Notes: generated from the sequence alone by a model not told the origin. A stretch of DNA of 64,000 nucleotides from JBBECJ01 sp963763325 (GCA_963763325.1 CAVXOL010000018.1:1-64000), one strand, 5' to 3'. Positions 46,965 through 56,437 are shown, counted from the first letter of the stretch. Translations and numbers: made by a program.

Positions 46965-47417
46965 ATGGACTTGCCGGTCAAGGTGAAAGTGATGGCGTAC
47001 ATCACCCACGGTCCACGCTTACTGGTGTTCCGCGAACCCGACTTTCCGGATGCGGGGATTCAGGTACCTGGCGGATCGGTCGGCAGTGACGAACCGCTCG
47101 ATGCTGCTGTGTTGCGTGAGGCCTATGAAGAGTCCGGACTTGAGGGACTCCACCTTGAGGGCTATCTGGGCGATGTCATGCACGACTTCTCGCCCCGGGG
47201 TCGGTTCGAGATCCATCACCGGCATTACTTTCACCTAACGTGTTCAGGTAGCGTGCCGGACAGGTGGCAACACCACGAGATGGACCCATCGGAGGGCGTC
47301 CACGACAAGATTCTGTTTGAGCTTTTCTGGGCCGACCTTCCGGACGGCGTGCCGCCACTCATATCCGACATGGACGAAATGCTGCCGATGCTCGTGAGCC
47401 GGATGGGCTTGAGCTGA
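46965..47417 (+). CDS. NUDIX hydrolase
   Basis: 150 residues. The Nudix box is complete: GGSVGSDEPLDAAVLREAYE then ESGL (GX5EX7REUXEEXGU, about residues 38-60). Hydrolyses a nucleoside diphosphate linked to another moiety; substrate unknown. His-rich segment FEIHHRHYFHL follows. Separated from DUF362 by a terminator; its stop is directly adjacent to the plsC stop on the other strand. Confidence 0.9.
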   Translation: MDLPVKVKVMAYITHGPRLLVFREPDFPDAGIQVPGGSVGSDEPLDAAVLREAYEESGLEGLHLEGYLGDVMHDFSPRGRFEIHHRHYFHLTCSGSVPDRWQHHEMDPSEGVHDKILFELFWADLPDGVPPLISDMDEMLPMLVSRMGLS

Positions 47418-48180
47418 TCAGCTCTTTCCCTGTGGGCCGGTGAAAACGATTGCGTCACGGCGAACGGCCGGGTGAGATTGATCACAGCGGTCGGCGTAGA
47501 TGCCGCGATACGGCTCCGGCAGGAGACGAGCGATCTCAATCATCATCGCGTCGGTCAGGTCGTCGAGACTGCGTTTCGTGCCGTCGTCGGCGACATGTTC
47601 AAGCGTGAACGGTTCGCCGAAGATCGCAGCAATCTTTGGGTAGCGGCGCTTGCGTTTCGGCTTCGAGCCACTCAACGGGAGTCCCTCGGTACCGACCAGC
47701 GCGCACGGGATGATTGGCGCGTTCGAGCGGAGCGCGACGAGGCTTGCGCCACCGAATGGCTCGATCAGTCCGCCAGTACGCGAGCGAGTGCCTTCAGGGA
47801 ACATGCCCGACCAACATGCCGTCGTTGAGCAGTTGCTGAGCGTGGCGCAATGCCTGCCTGTCAGCCTGGCCGCGCCGAACCGGGAACGCTCCCGCCTGAA
47901 ACGCGAGCCAGCGTACGATCGGATGGCTGACGAATTCAGCCTTCGCCATCCATAGGATCGGACGGGTTGAGGCCGCGACCAGCAGGACCGGATCGAACCA
48001 GCCCAGGTGGTTGCAAATGACCAGGGCCCCGCCGCGTTTCGGGACGTTGTCGAGCCCGAACACCTTCATCCGTAGACCAACCCGTAGACCAGGCAGGACA
48101 AACCAGCGGGCAGAGACGAAACCAGCATGCTTGAGCCGTCGGGCCGCGTTGAGGTTCTTGTCGAGGATCGGGTCGATCAT
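47418..48180 (-). pseudogene. plsC: 1-acyl-sn-glycerol-3-phosphate acyltransferase, apparent frameshift
   Basis: Two overlapping ORFs form one LPLAT/PlsC enzyme, which acylates lysophosphatidic acid at the membrane. ORF 1 (48180-47794) carries the NHLGWFD (HX4D) motif and ends GMLVGHVP; ORF 2 (47804-47418) begins MFPEGTRSRTGGL, the second motif. Removing one C near 47804 (GTCGGGCATG to GTCGGGATG) joins them as GMLVGMFPEGTRSR. Start ATG overlaps the cmk stop (ATGA). Since the gene is normally essential or important and sits in an intact operon, a base error is as likely as real inactivation. Confidence 0.8.
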
Positions 48181-48878
48181 CCGCAGACGGCTCCGAGCCG
48201 CTGCAAGGCGTGAGCGACGATGATGTCGGCCACCTCTTCGATCGTAAGTCGGTCGGAATCGATGACGATCGCGTCCGCTGCCGGCACGAGAGGAGCTACG
48301 TCGCGCTCCGAGTCAAGTCGGTCGCGGCGAATCATGTCGGCCAGCACGTCTTCGTACGACTGCGGACGCGCTGCCTCTTCCAGCTGCATGCAGCGACGGC
48401 GTGCGCGCTCTTCGGCTGAGGCGTCCAGGTAGATTTTCAGTTCGGCATCCGGCAGGACAACGGTTCCGATATCACGGCCTACCATCACGACCCGTCCAGA
48501 GCGTCCAATCCGCCGCTGTTGTTCAAGCAACGCCAATCGGGCATCTGCGTGGGCCGAGACGGCCGAGACGCTCCTGTCGATCGCTGGGGTTCGCAGCAAG
48601 TGTGTGACATCCCGGCCGTTGAGTCGGACATCGACCTGGCGGCCATCATCGATGGTCGGTCGCCCAATCTGAATGTCCATCGAGGACGCCAATTCAGTCA
48701 GCGCAGGCGCGTCGCTTGGCGCTATGTCGTGCTCCAGAGCGAGCAAGGTCAACGCTCGATAGAGCAGGCCGGTGTCGAAATAGATGCCGTCAATTTTCCG
48801 GGCGACGATCTCTCCGACCGTGCTCTTCCCCGCTGCCGCCGGTCCGTCGATCGCGATTGTCATCCGGCGGTCGCTCAC
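48177..48878 (-). CDS. cmk: Cytidylate kinase
   Basis: About 233 residues; phosphorylates CMP/dCMP. Walker A MTIAIDGPAAAGKSTVGEIV at the N-terminus, YFDTGLLYRALTLLAL, and VMVGRDIGTVVLPDAELKIY followed by the lid region EERARRRCMQ. The GTG at 48878 has GGAGG 5 nt upstream; the ATG at 48863 is the alternative. Either start lies inside the 3' end of rluB (73-89 bp overlap). The same frame is open for another 210 codons upstream, antisense-free but within the rluB tail. Operon rluB-cmk-plsC is common. Confidence 0.94.
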   Translation of the reverse strand: MSDRRMTIAIDGPAAAGKSTVGEIVARKIDGIYFDTGLLYRALTLLALEHDIAPSDAPALTELASSMDIQIGRPTIDDGRQVDVRLNGRDVTHLLRTPAIDRSVSAVSAHADARLALLEQQRRIGRSGRVVMVGRDIGTVVLPDAELKIYLDASAEERARRRCMQLEEAARPQSYEDVLADMIRRDRLDSERDVAPLVPAADAIVIDSDRLTIEEVADIIVAHALQRLGAVCG

Positions 48879-50331
48879 CACCACCTCCTGCTCCACCTGT
48901 CGGGTTGTCACGTCGTGGACGCTGTGCTGACCCGCCCGGTCCCGGCCGCGGTCCACGAGGTGGCCCCCCCGGCTTCGCATTCGGCCCTCGACTCGGTCCT
49001 CCAGATCCACGCCGCTGTCCACCTGGCCCGGTTGGATGCGAACTACCACGCGGTGGGCCGGATGGTCGGTCGCGCCGATGTTCACCCGGAGCGGACCCTG
49101 TCCGCGCAGGTCGCCTGTCATTGTCACGCCGCTCAGGACTGGTTGTACCGCGTCCCCGGTCGCCGTGATGTTCGTCGCGCGGACGCGGCGACCTTCCTGA
49201 TGGTGGTCCTGATCGCGGTCCTCGCTGGCCATCTTCTCGCCGGTCTGGTCGTGGGCTGGTTGGACCGGCGGATCGGCCATCACGTACGGGTCGCGGCGGC
49301 CCTGAGCGTCGGGTGTCGTCGTTATGCCGAGCCTGAGGTGGGCCAGCGTACTGGCCGTCTCGCGTTGGGCGAACCGGCGGTCTTCCTCGATCGTCTTCGC
49401 GGCGAGGACGCGGCGGTCCCGTCCGCTGACCGTCGCGAGCTGGGCGGGCCGGACCGCGGCGATCGTCGTCACGTCGCGGTCTTGGAGGACCACCCGGACC
49501 GCGCGCACCGCGCTCGGCGTTGGACTCGCGAGATCTACCGGACTTCATCCGGTTCGGGTCAGGCCGGTCGCGCAGAGGCCGGTCGATGACACTTTCGGCG
49601 AAGGAAACATCCTCGTCGGTCATGTGGATTGCCTCACGGAGCGCCTTCAGCTCTCCGTCGGTCAGGTCGCGGAACGTTCCACGAGGAATTGCGCCAAGCT
49701 GGAGCGGGCCAACACGAGTCCGAATCAGCTTGACGACTGGATAGCCGACCTCGTCAAACATCTTGCGGACGATCCGGTTGCGGCCTTCATGGATGACGAT
49801 CCGGACGATTGTGCCGTCCTCGGTGTTGCGGATCGGGCGGATCATCTCCGGAATCGTGCGCTGCCCGTCGATTGTGATGCCGCGCCGGAGCCGGTCGAGT
49901 ACCTCGGGCGGCGGGTATCCGTCGAGCAGCGCTTCGTACTCCTTGTCGATTCCATAGCGCGGGTGCATGACACGGTTGGCGATTTCGCCGTCGTTCGTCA
50001 GCAGCAGCAAACCTTCGGTCTGCCGGTCGAGTCGACCGACTGGAACGACACGCTCATTGACCGGCACGAGATCCATGACGGTGTAACGGCTGCGCTCGTC
50101 AGAGGTCGTGGTGATGTAGCCACTCGGTTTGTTCAACAGGATGTATCGCCGGCGGACGGTCGGGATCAATTTGCCGTCTACCTCGATCTTCTGGGCACTG
50201 GGGTCCACTTTGGTGCCGAGTTCGGTGACGATTTCGCCGTCGACACGGACTCGTCCTTCGAGGATAAGTTCCTCGGAGCGCCTTCTGGACGCGACGCCGG
50301 CGGCGGCCAAAACTCGTTGCAGACGTTCCAC
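48790..50331 (-). CDS. rluB: 23S rRNA pseudouridine synthase with a long disordered Arg/Gly/Pro tail
   Basis: 513 residues. Residues 1-60 are an S4 RNA-binding domain (QRVLAAAGVASRRRSEELIL); 65-245 are the RsuA/RluB catalytic domain with the key Asp in VPVGRLDRQTEGLLLLTNDG and HEGRNRIVRKMFDEVGYPVV. Modifies U in 23S rRNA (RluB-type); RsuA/RluE-type specificity is not excluded. From about residue 255 to the end there is a low-complexity tail rich in R, G, P, D with loose repeats (GPPRPRREDDRG, RDGQYAGPP). Normal enzymes are about 240-290 residues, so the tail doubles the length. Confidence 0.9.
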   Translation of the reverse strand: MERLQRVLAAAGVASRRRSEELILEGRVRVDGEIVTELGTKVDPSAQKIEVDGKLIPTVRRRYILLNKPSGYITTTSDERSRYTVMDLVPVNERVVPVGRLDRQTEGLLLLTNDGEIANRVMHPRYGIDKEYEALLDGYPPPEVLDRLRRGITIDGQRTIPEMIRPIRNTEDGTIVRIVIHEGRNRIVRKMFDEVGYPVVKLIRTRVGPLQLGAIPRGTFRDLTDGELKALREAIHMTDEDVSFAESVIDRPLRDRPDPNRMKSGRSRESNAERGARGPGGPPRPRRDDDRRGPARPARDGQRTGPPRPRREDDRGRPPVRPTRDGQYAGPPQARHNDDTRRSGPPRPVRDGRSAGPTSPRPDRREDGQRGPRSGPPSGRSPRPRDEHHGDRGRGTTSPERRDNDRRPARTGSAPGEHRRDRPSGPPRGSSHPTGPGGQRRGSGGPSRGPNAKPGGPPRGPRPGPGGSAQRPRRDNPTGGAGGGGERPPDDNRDRRTGGSGEEHGRRDRRPEN

Positions 50332-50349
50332 GTCGCGGTCCTCTCGGAT

Positions 50350-51525
50350 CTATGCCGCGTCCGGCCCGATCGCCCCGCTGCTAACGGAGTATATCGACAT
50401 TCGCGCTATGACGCGGCCATCCAACTGAAAGATGACGGCTCCAACTCGCTCTCCACGCGGCTCATCATCGAGAACGATCTCCCAGGTGATCTGTTCTGCC
50501 TGCGCAGTTGTCATCAGAACCGTCCGCCGCGTCATGAATGTCAATCCCTGTGCCGCCAGCGCTTCAGAGGCTCCCTGCGAGACAGCCCCGATGCCTAGCG
50601 CGAGCCACCGATAGGTGCTATCAACGGCGGACATGACCGCCTGAGTGTCGGCGTATCGGTCCGCGCTGCCGAGCACGACGGTGATGATCTGGTTGTCGCC
50701 TCGCCAGAATCCGGTGATGAGACATTGACCGGCGATCTCCTCCGTCCCGGTCTTGATCCCGAAGACATCGTCACGGGCGACGAACTGGTTGGAATTGACG
50801 AGCTCGACCTGTCGCGCGTTTGGACCGCCGATGTCCGCCATATATGTCTCCATCGAGACAATTCGCGCCAGGAGCCAATCGTGCAGCAACTCGTTGGCCG
50901 CCCGGACGAGATCACGGGCCGATGCATAATGCTCAGGATCGTCGGTACCAACTGGATTGGTAAAGTGCGTGTTGGTCATGCCGTGTTGACTAGCCCAGGC
51001 ATTCATCTCTGCGACAAACCGTCCGACTGGATCAGGACTCCCGGGCTCAAGACGGTTCCCCGCCTCGCGTGCCAACACCATTGCTGCATCAGCCCCCGAC
51101 GGGATCAGGACACCGTGCAACAGCGTCCGTACGGTGACGATGTCCCCTGCTTGTAACTGCATGTTCGAAAAGACGGTCGGATCGAGGATGTCGCTTTCCT
51201 GAACCGTGAACTGCTCGTCAAGGCCGAGGATCGACGATGCAACCATCGCCGTGACGATCTTCATCGTGCTGGCTGGCGGTAGAGGTGTGTCAGCGTTGCT
51301 GGAGTAGACTTCGACACCCGTCGTCAGGTCCGCGACGAGCACTGCGCTTGCGCCGATCTCGGGCGGCGAGACTTGACGGACAACTGGTCCAGGTCCGGCA
51401 ACGTCGCGACTGTTAACCGCGAACGGAACCAGAGCGAATGCCACAACCGCCAGTACGACCATCGCTCGGACGTACGATCCAGCACACTTGAATTGAATCG
51501 GCAGGTTTCGGTTCAGCTTCAGCAT
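50350..51525 (-). CDS. D-alanyl-D-alanine carboxypeptidase, S11 family
   Basis: About 391 residues. Exported DD-carboxypeptidase trimming peptidoglycan stem peptides. Hydrophobic leader VLAVVAFALVPFAV; SxxK motif in PPASTMKIVTA; second motif region LIPSGADAAMVLA; KTG motif in VFGIKTGTEE. The second motif has Ala where SxN normally has Asn, an odd change at a catalytic position. Start: ATG at 51525 (GGGAGG directly adjacent, poorly spaced) or ATG at 51462. Divergent from hisC, and 18 bp before rluB. Confidence 0.88.
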   Translation of the reverse strand: MLKLNRNLPIQFKCAGSYVRAMVVLAVVAFALVPFAVNSRDVAGPGPVVRQVSPPEIGASAVLVADLTTGVEVYSSNADTPLPPASTMKIVTAMVASSILGLDEQFTVQESDILDPTVFSNMQLQAGDIVTVRTLLHGVLIPSGADAAMVLAREAGNRLEPGSPDPVGRFVAEMNAWASQHGMTNTHFTNPVGTDDPEHYASARDLVRAANELLHDWLLARIVSMETYMADIGGPNARQVELVNSNQFVARDDVFGIKTGTEEIAGQCLITGFWRGDNQIITVVLGSADRYADTQAVMSAVDSTYRWLALGIGAVSQGASEALAAQGLTFMTRRTVLMTTAQAEQITWEIVLDDEPRGERVGAVIFQLDGRVIARMSIYSVSSGAIGPDAA

Positions 51526-51649
51526 CCTCCCGCATTCACCGCAGCGACCAACCGGTAGCAAGTATAGGGAGCAAAGCGCTGCCATTGCCCGACGGCGGAA
51601 TGCACGGTAGGCTTCCGCGCAGGATACGAGAGGAGACACGAGAACGACC

Positions 51650-52753
51650 ATGAGCGTCCCGCCCATGCTTCGCCGCATCGTCCGCGAGTCGGTCGAACAA
51701 CTGAATGCGTACCACCCGGTCGAAGCGCCCGAAGAATTGGCGGCACGACTCGGTATGCCAATCGATGCGATCCTCAAGCTTGACTCGAACGAGAACCCAT
51801 ATGGTTGCTCGTTCAAAGTCCAGGAAGCATTGGCGACCTTCGATCGCTTTCACCACTACCCGGACGCGCAGGCGCGAGCCACCCGCGAACGGGTGGCAGC
51901 CTACGCGGGAACGTCGGTCGAGCGGCTGATCCTGGGAAATGGCGCGGACGAGCTGATCGACCTGATCTTCCTTGCGACACTCGATCCTGGTGATGAGGTG
52001 CTGATTCCGACGCCAACCTTCGGCGTCTATCGAGCGCGGGCCGAGTTGTTCGGCGGCAAGGCCGTCGAAGTGCCTCGCCTCGCCGACTTCGACCTCGACA
52101 TGGATGGTCTGCTTGCTGCCGTCACTGACCGAACCAAGCTCATCGTCATCACATCTCCGAACAACCCGACTGGCAATCTGGTTACCAACCAGCAGATCGT
52201 CCGCCTGCTCCAGACTGGCGCGCTTGTCCTGCTCGATGAGGCGTACTTTGAGATGTCAGGCAAGACATCGCTGCCGTTGGTCGGTGAGTTCGACAATCTC
52301 GCGATCCTGCGGACATTCTCAAAGTGGGCAGGGCTGGCAGGGATGCGGATGGGCTATGGTATATTCCCGCGCTTCCTCGCCGAGCAGATCTGGAAGGTGA
52401 AACCGCCCTTCAATGTCAGTCAGGCCGGTTTGGTTGCGGTCGAAGCGTCGCTCGACGACACTGAGTATTTGCACGGCACGCTCAACCGCATTCGAGCCGA
52501 GCGCAGTCGCCTCTTTCGCAAGCTCAAGCGGATCGAGTACCTGACGCCGTATCCAAGTCACGGCAACTACTTCCTCTGTCGAGTGACGCGCGGTGACGCG
52601 CACGACATCCACCTGCGGCTGGCAGATCGGGGCATCATGGTCCGTGCCTATGGCGATCCTGCCCTGCGAGACTGCCTGCGGATCACGGTCGGCAAGCCGG
52701 AGGACACCGACCGATTGATCAACGCGCTCCAGACGATCGCCACATATGTCTGA
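51650..52753 (+). CDS. hisC: Histidinol-phosphate aminotransferase
   Basis: 367 residues, fold-type I PLP enzyme. LDSNENPYG at the N-terminus, GNGADELIDLIFLA, ITSPNNPTGN, LLDEAYFEM and PLP lysine in LRTFSKWAGLAGMRMGYG (about residue 225). Converts imidazole-acetol phosphate to histidinol phosphate in histidine synthesis. Its TGA overlaps the hisB start by 8 bp, so the two are coupled. Confidence 0.96.
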   Translation: MSVPPMLRRIVRESVEQLNAYHPVEAPEELAARLGMPIDAILKLDSNENPYGCSFKVQEALATFDRFHHYPDAQARATRERVAAYAGTSVERLILGNGADELIDLIFLATLDPGDEVLIPTPTFGVYRARAELFGGKAVEVPRLADFDLDMDGLLAAVTDRTKLIVITSPNNPTGNLVTNQQIVRLLQTGALVLLDEAYFEMSGKTSLPLVGEFDNLAILRTFSKWAGLAGMRMGYGIFPRFLAEQIWKVKPPFNVSQAGLVAVEASLDDTEYLHGTLNRIRAERSRLFRKLKRIEYLTPYPSHGNYFLCRVTRGDAHDIHLRLADRGIMVRAYGDPALRDCLRITVGKPEDTDRLINALQTIATYV

Positions 52754-53348
52754 ACGGAAGGCGACGATCTCACGCGTCACAGCGGAAACACGGATTGAGT
52801 TGACTTTTGCGATCGACGGTACCGGCACCAGCCGGATCAGTACGGGAGTCGGTGCGCTGGACCACTTCCTGACGCTCTTCACCCGGCACGGTCTTTTTGA
52901 CCTCGAACTGGATATCGAGGGCGATCTGTCGGTAGACACACATCACACGGTCGAGGACGCTGGAATCTGCCTCGGCCAGGCCATTCGCGAAGCTCTCGGC
53001 GACCATCGCGGCATCCGGCGAACCGCCGATATGGCTGTCCCGATGGACGAAGCCCTGGCACACGTGGCGGTTGATTGCGGAGGTCGCTCGTATTACGTCC
53101 AGAATGGTTCGTTCAGCGCTCCGGCCGTTGGACGGCTCGAAACCGATCTCGTCCGCCACTTCTTTGACTCGCTCGCTCGCGAAGCGCGGATGAATATCCA
53201 CATCATCACGCTCTATGGCACGAACGCGCACCACGAGGTCGAAGCGGTCTTCAAAGCCTTCTCACGTGCGCTCGATGCCGCCACAACAATCGACCCGCGA
53301 CTTGGCGATCGGCTCCCCAGCACGAAAGAGCGCATCGAAGGGGCGTAG
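52746..53348 (+). CDS. hisB: Imidazoleglycerol-phosphate dehydratase
   Basis: 200 residues, monofunctional. Family motifs: TGVGALDHFLTLFTRHGLFD, DTHHTVEDAGICLGQAIREA, and ITLYGTNAHHEVEAVFKAFS with the second His-His-Glu metal ligands. Removes water from IGP in histidine synthesis, manganese dependent. Overlaps hisC; only 18 bp from the convergent rph stop. Other his genes are outside the window. Confidence 0.97.
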   Translation: MSERKATISRVTAETRIELTFAIDGTGTSRISTGVGALDHFLTLFTRHGLFDLELDIEGDLSVDTHHTVEDAGICLGQAIREALGDHRGIRRTADMAVPMDEALAHVAVDCGGRSYYVQNGSFSAPAVGRLETDLVRHFFDSLAREARMNIHIITLYGTNAHHEVEAVFKAFSRALDAATTIDPRLGDRLPSTKERIEGA

Positions 53349-53366
53349 TTCGTCCCTCGACTTCGC

Positions 53367-54092
53367 CTACGCGCCGTCAATCGCCACTTGCTGCATCTCG
53401 ACCAACATCTTGATTCCGGGCGTCGCGAGATCAAGCATCAGGTCGAGCATTTCACGAGAATACGGGCGACCCTCGGCGCTCGCCTGGATCTCAACCAGCT
53501 CGCCGCGAGCGTTCATCACGACATTGCAGTCGACCTCTGCTGAGGAGTCTTCGCGGTAGTCAAGGTCGAGCCGTGGTTCGCGGGTGATGATGCCGGCACT
53601 GACGGCGGCGATCCGTGAGGTAATCGGGCTTGCCTTGAGCTGTTTGGTAGCGATCAGTGATTTGCAGGCAAGGGAGAGTGCGACGAAGCCGCCGGTTATT
53701 GCTGCCGTGCGGGTGCCGCCGTCGGCCTGGAGGACATCGCAGTCGATCGTGATGGCACGTTCGCCAAGTGCTGTGAGATTGATTCCGGCCCGCAATGAGC
53801 GTCCGATCAGGCGGGAGATTTCCTGCGAGCGACCGGAGTTGGTCGAGCGATCGCGGTTTGTGCGAGTGTGAGTCGCGCGGGGCAACATCGAGTACTCGGC
53901 TGTCACCCAACCGCTACGCTTGCCAACCAGCCACGGCGGGACACGCTCTTCGATCGAAGCCGTACACCAGACGCGGGTCGAGCCGAAGCTGATCAGCGCC
54001 GAGCCTTCGGCATAGGGAGCCACGCCCGTCTCGATCGTCACTGGACGCATCTCGTGTGCTTCGCGTCCGGTTCGCTGGTTGGTGACACTCAT
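53367..54092 (-). CDS. rph: Ribonuclease PH
   Basis: 241 residues, full length. Phosphorolytic 3'-5' exonuclease that trims tRNA 3' ends. Begins RPVTIETGVAPYAEGSALIS; contains WVTAEYSMLPRATHTRTNRD, IGRSLRAGINLTALGERAIT and CDVLQADGGTRTAAITGGFV, and VDCNVVMNARGELVEIQASA. Start overlaps the rarA stop (ATGA), so it is translationally coupled and last in the uvrC-rph operon. Confidence 0.97.
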   Translation of the reverse strand: MSVTNQRTGREAHEMRPVTIETGVAPYAEGSALISFGSTRVWCTASIEERVPPWLVGKRSGWVTAEYSMLPRATHTRTNRDRSTNSGRSQEISRLIGRSLRAGINLTALGERAITIDCDVLQADGGTRTAAITGGFVALSLACKSLIATKQLKASPITSRIAAVSAGIITREPRLDLDYREDSSAEVDCNVVMNARGELVEIQASAEGRPYSREMLDLMLDLATPGIKMLVEMQQVAIDGA

Positions 54093-55429
54093 GGTTGCTG
54101 TCGCTTCCGTTGCTCGTCAACGAGCGCGCGAATGCGCTCCATCCGCTCGGTCAGTTTCGCCTCGAAGCCACGAGTCGTCGGTTGATACCAGGATCTGCCG
54201 GCCAGATTATCTGGGAGGTGTGTCTGCGCGCTGACTCCGTGCTGGGTATCGTGCGCATACTCGTAGCCCTTGCCATAGCCGATATCGCGCATCAGTCCTG
54301 TCACGGCATTGCGAAGATGGATTGGTACCGGGTCGTTGCGCGTGCCCTCGACGTCGCGTTGGACGGCGCCATAGGCGCGGTAAATTGAGTTGCTCTTCGG
54401 GGCGAGCGCGAGGTAGACGGCCAGTTCTGCCAGAGCAAGCTTCCCTTCCGGCATACCGAGAAAGTGGACAGCCTGCTGGGTCGCCATCGAGAGCGTCAAT
54501 GCCTGCGGGTCGGCCAGTCCGACGTCTTCAGTCGCGAAGCGGACTAACCTCCTCACGACGTAGAGCGGGTCGTCACCACGCTCGATCATGCGTGCCAGCC
54601 AATAGAGCGACGCGTCAGCGTCCGAGTCGCGTAGCGATTTGTGAAGCGCCGAGATGGTGTCGAAGTGTGATTCGCCGGACTTGTCGTAGGCTGCCGCACG
54701 CCGCTGGGCCGCCTCCTGGACCATCGTCGCCGTGATGACCGAGTCACCGTCAGCGACGGCGACGCTCGCCATTTCCAACGTGTTGAGCGCGAAACGCGCA
54801 TCTCCGTTGGCGAGATTGACGAGTGCTTCGAGTGCGTCGTCATCGATCGTCAGCTCGTCGGCGCCGAGCCCGCGTTCGCGATCCGCGAGGCCGCGGAGAA
54901 CGATCTCGCGAATCTGCTCGTCGCCGAGTGCGTTGAGGACAACGACACGTGAGCGCGACAAGAGCGGCGCATTAACCTCGAACGAGGGATTCTCAGTCGT
55001 CGCCCCGATCAGGATGACGGTGCCGTCCTCGACGTATGGCAGAATCGCGTCTTGCTGACCCTTGTTGAAGCGGTGGATCTCGTCAATGAACAGCACCGTG
55101 CGCTGACCGTGCATCCCGAGCCGGTCGCCAGCGTCCTTGACGGCGGCACGCAGATCCGCGACACCGGATGACACCGCAGACACAGGCACGAAGTGGGCCT
55201 TCGTTTGCGTTGCGACCAGCCGCGCGAGAGTCGTCTTACCGACGCCTGGGGGGCCCCAGAGAATGATCGACGAGAGCCGATCTCGTTCGATCGCCCGCCT
55301 CAAGACACTTCCAGGCGCGAGGATCGATTCCTGGCCGACGAACTCGTCGAGCGACGCAGGACGCATTCGGGCCGCCAATGGCCCGTGCTGGCGCAGTCGA
55401 GACTGCCGGTTGGCCTCAAACAGGTCCAT
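54089..55429 (-). CDS. rarA: Replication-associated recombination protein A (MgsA/RarA)
   Basis: 446 residues. AAA+ ATPase acting at stalled replication forks. MRPASLDEFVGQESIL, Walker A SSIILWGPPGVGKTTLARLV, Walker B TVLFIDEIHRFNKGQQDAIL, sensor 1 IGATTENPSFEVN, and C-terminal MgsA domain with WLARMIERGDDPLYVVRRLV. Start: ATG at 55429 with GGGAG upstream; the open frame to 55498 reads through the small upstream gene. Overlaps rph by 4 bp. Confidence 0.95.
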   Translation of the reverse strand: MDLFEANRQSRLRQHGPLAARMRPASLDEFVGQESILAPGSVLRRAIERDRLSSIILWGPPGVGKTTLARLVATQTKAHFVPVSAVSSGVADLRAAVKDAGDRLGMHGQRTVLFIDEIHRFNKGQQDAILPYVEDGTVILIGATTENPSFEVNAPLLSRSRVVVLNALGDEQIREIVLRGLADRERGLGADELTIDDDALEALVNLANGDARFALNTLEMASVAVADGDSVITATMVQEAAQRRAAAYDKSGESHFDTISALHKSLRDSDADASLYWLARMIERGDDPLYVVRRLVRFATEDVGLADPQALTLSMATQQAVHFLGMPEGKLALAELAVYLALAPKSNSIYRAYGAVQRDVEGTRNDPVPIHLRNAVTGLMRDIGYGKGYEYAHDTQHGVSAQTHLPDNLAGRSWYQPTTRGFEAKLTERMERIRALVDEQRKRQQP

Positions 55430-55605
55430 CGTCGCTCCCGTCAGCACCGTCGTCGAGTTGCGCTTCCAGTACGGCGATACGCTGACGCACCTCCTCAAGC
55501 GACAGTGACTCCGAGTTCCTCCATATCCTCACGTAATTCTTCGAGCCGATCGAGGAGCAGGAGCGATTCGTGGAGGGGATCGGTCTGGCGGGGCTTCTTC
55601 GGCAC
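55416..55605 (-). CDS. Small coiled-coil protein upstream of rarA, apparent frameshift
   Basis: GTG at 55605 with AGGAGGAG upstream starts MPKKPRQTDPLHESLLLLDR then LEELREDMEELGVT. As written it stops at 55495 after 36 residues. A one-base shift (extra G in ACTGTCGCTT near 55505) would continue SLEEVRQRIAVLEAQLDDGA to a stop at 55416 that overlaps the rarA start, as expected for this tightly packed operon. Predicted as one or two amphipathic helices; function unknown. Confidence 0.5.
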
Positions 55606-55621
55606 GGCTCCTCCTGAATAG

Positions 55622-56437
55622 TTAGCGGGCGAGTACGATCAGCAGTCCACAGATGCCGACACCCGCACCGACGTAACGCATGACAGCGTCGGTTGAGATT
55701 CGACGTGACAGGATTCCTTCGCTCGTCAGCATCAGCACAGTGAAAACAATCGTCAGGAATGCCCCACCAAACCACCCGTTCGGCGGCCAGTAGCTCAGCG
55801 CCATGGCCGTCTCTGCGACGATGACCGCGCAAGCCAGCGCGTACGCCACGCGTCGAACCGGGAAGGCCTGGACGCCATCAAACGCCTGAAACAACAACAA
55901 TGCGGAGATGACAAAGACGACGATCAGTGTATAGCCCGGGCCTCCCATCCATCCGCGTGCGAGGGACAGTGACAGAAAGGCGACGCCAGCCGTCAGCGAC
56001 AGGTGGATGAGGCGCGAACCGGGTACGACCGACGGATCGCCTGAGAACAGGTAGTGGCGGACCACGACTGCCGTGAAGACACCGGCACCAGCCAGCAACG
56101 GCGCTGAGACGACAACTGCCAGACGGCTGTCCCAGGCCACGAACTGGAGGGCCGCAAAGATGACCATAGCGGGCAGAATCGCCCGACCGGGCGTTACATC
56201 ACCAGACGCCTGCCGGACGACAAGACCGAACGCGATGACTGAGACGATACACAGCAGCCAGAAGAATCGTCCGTCGGAGGCACGCAGCGGGACATCGGTT
56301 CGCAGAAGATCGAGCGAGCGCGCGTACAGTGCCAGGGCAAGGGTCAGCGTCGCGGCCGCTGCGGCAAATCGGATCGCAGTCGCCTGCGTGCGCTCGACCT
56401 GCTCGATATCCTGAGGCGTTCTGGAGTCGGATGTCAC
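55622..56437 (-). CDS. Integral membrane protein of unknown function
   Basis: 271 residues with about eight membrane segments (AAAAATLTLALALYARSL, LLCIVSVIAFGLVV, ILPAMVIFAALQFVAWD, LTAGVAFLSLSLARGW, YTLIVVFVISALLLFQAF, ALACAVIVAETAMALSYWPP, AFLTIVFTVLMLTSEGIL, YVGAGVGICGLLIVLA). The GTG at 56437 overlaps the tsaC stop (GTGA). The set of paired prolines and WP residues does not match a family I can name. Operon position only suggests co-expression with repair genes. Confidence 0.75.
   Translation of the reverse strand: MTSDSRTPQDIEQVERTQATAIRFAAAAATLTLALALYARSLDLLRTDVPLRASDGRFFWLLCIVSVIAFGLVVRQASGDVTPGRAILPAMVIFAALQFVAWDSRLAVVVSAPLLAGAGVFTAVVVRHYLFSGDPSVVPGSRLIHLSLTAGVAFLSLSLARGWMGGPGYTLIVVFVISALLLFQAFDGVQAFPVRRVAYALACAVIVAETAMALSYWPPNGWFGGAFLTIVFTVLMLTSEGILSRRISTDAVMRYVGAGVGICGLLIVLAR

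Noticed and set aside
48519..50598. Long plus-strand ORFs opposite cmk and rluB
   Set aside because: Shadows caused by the repetitive high-GC rluB tail.
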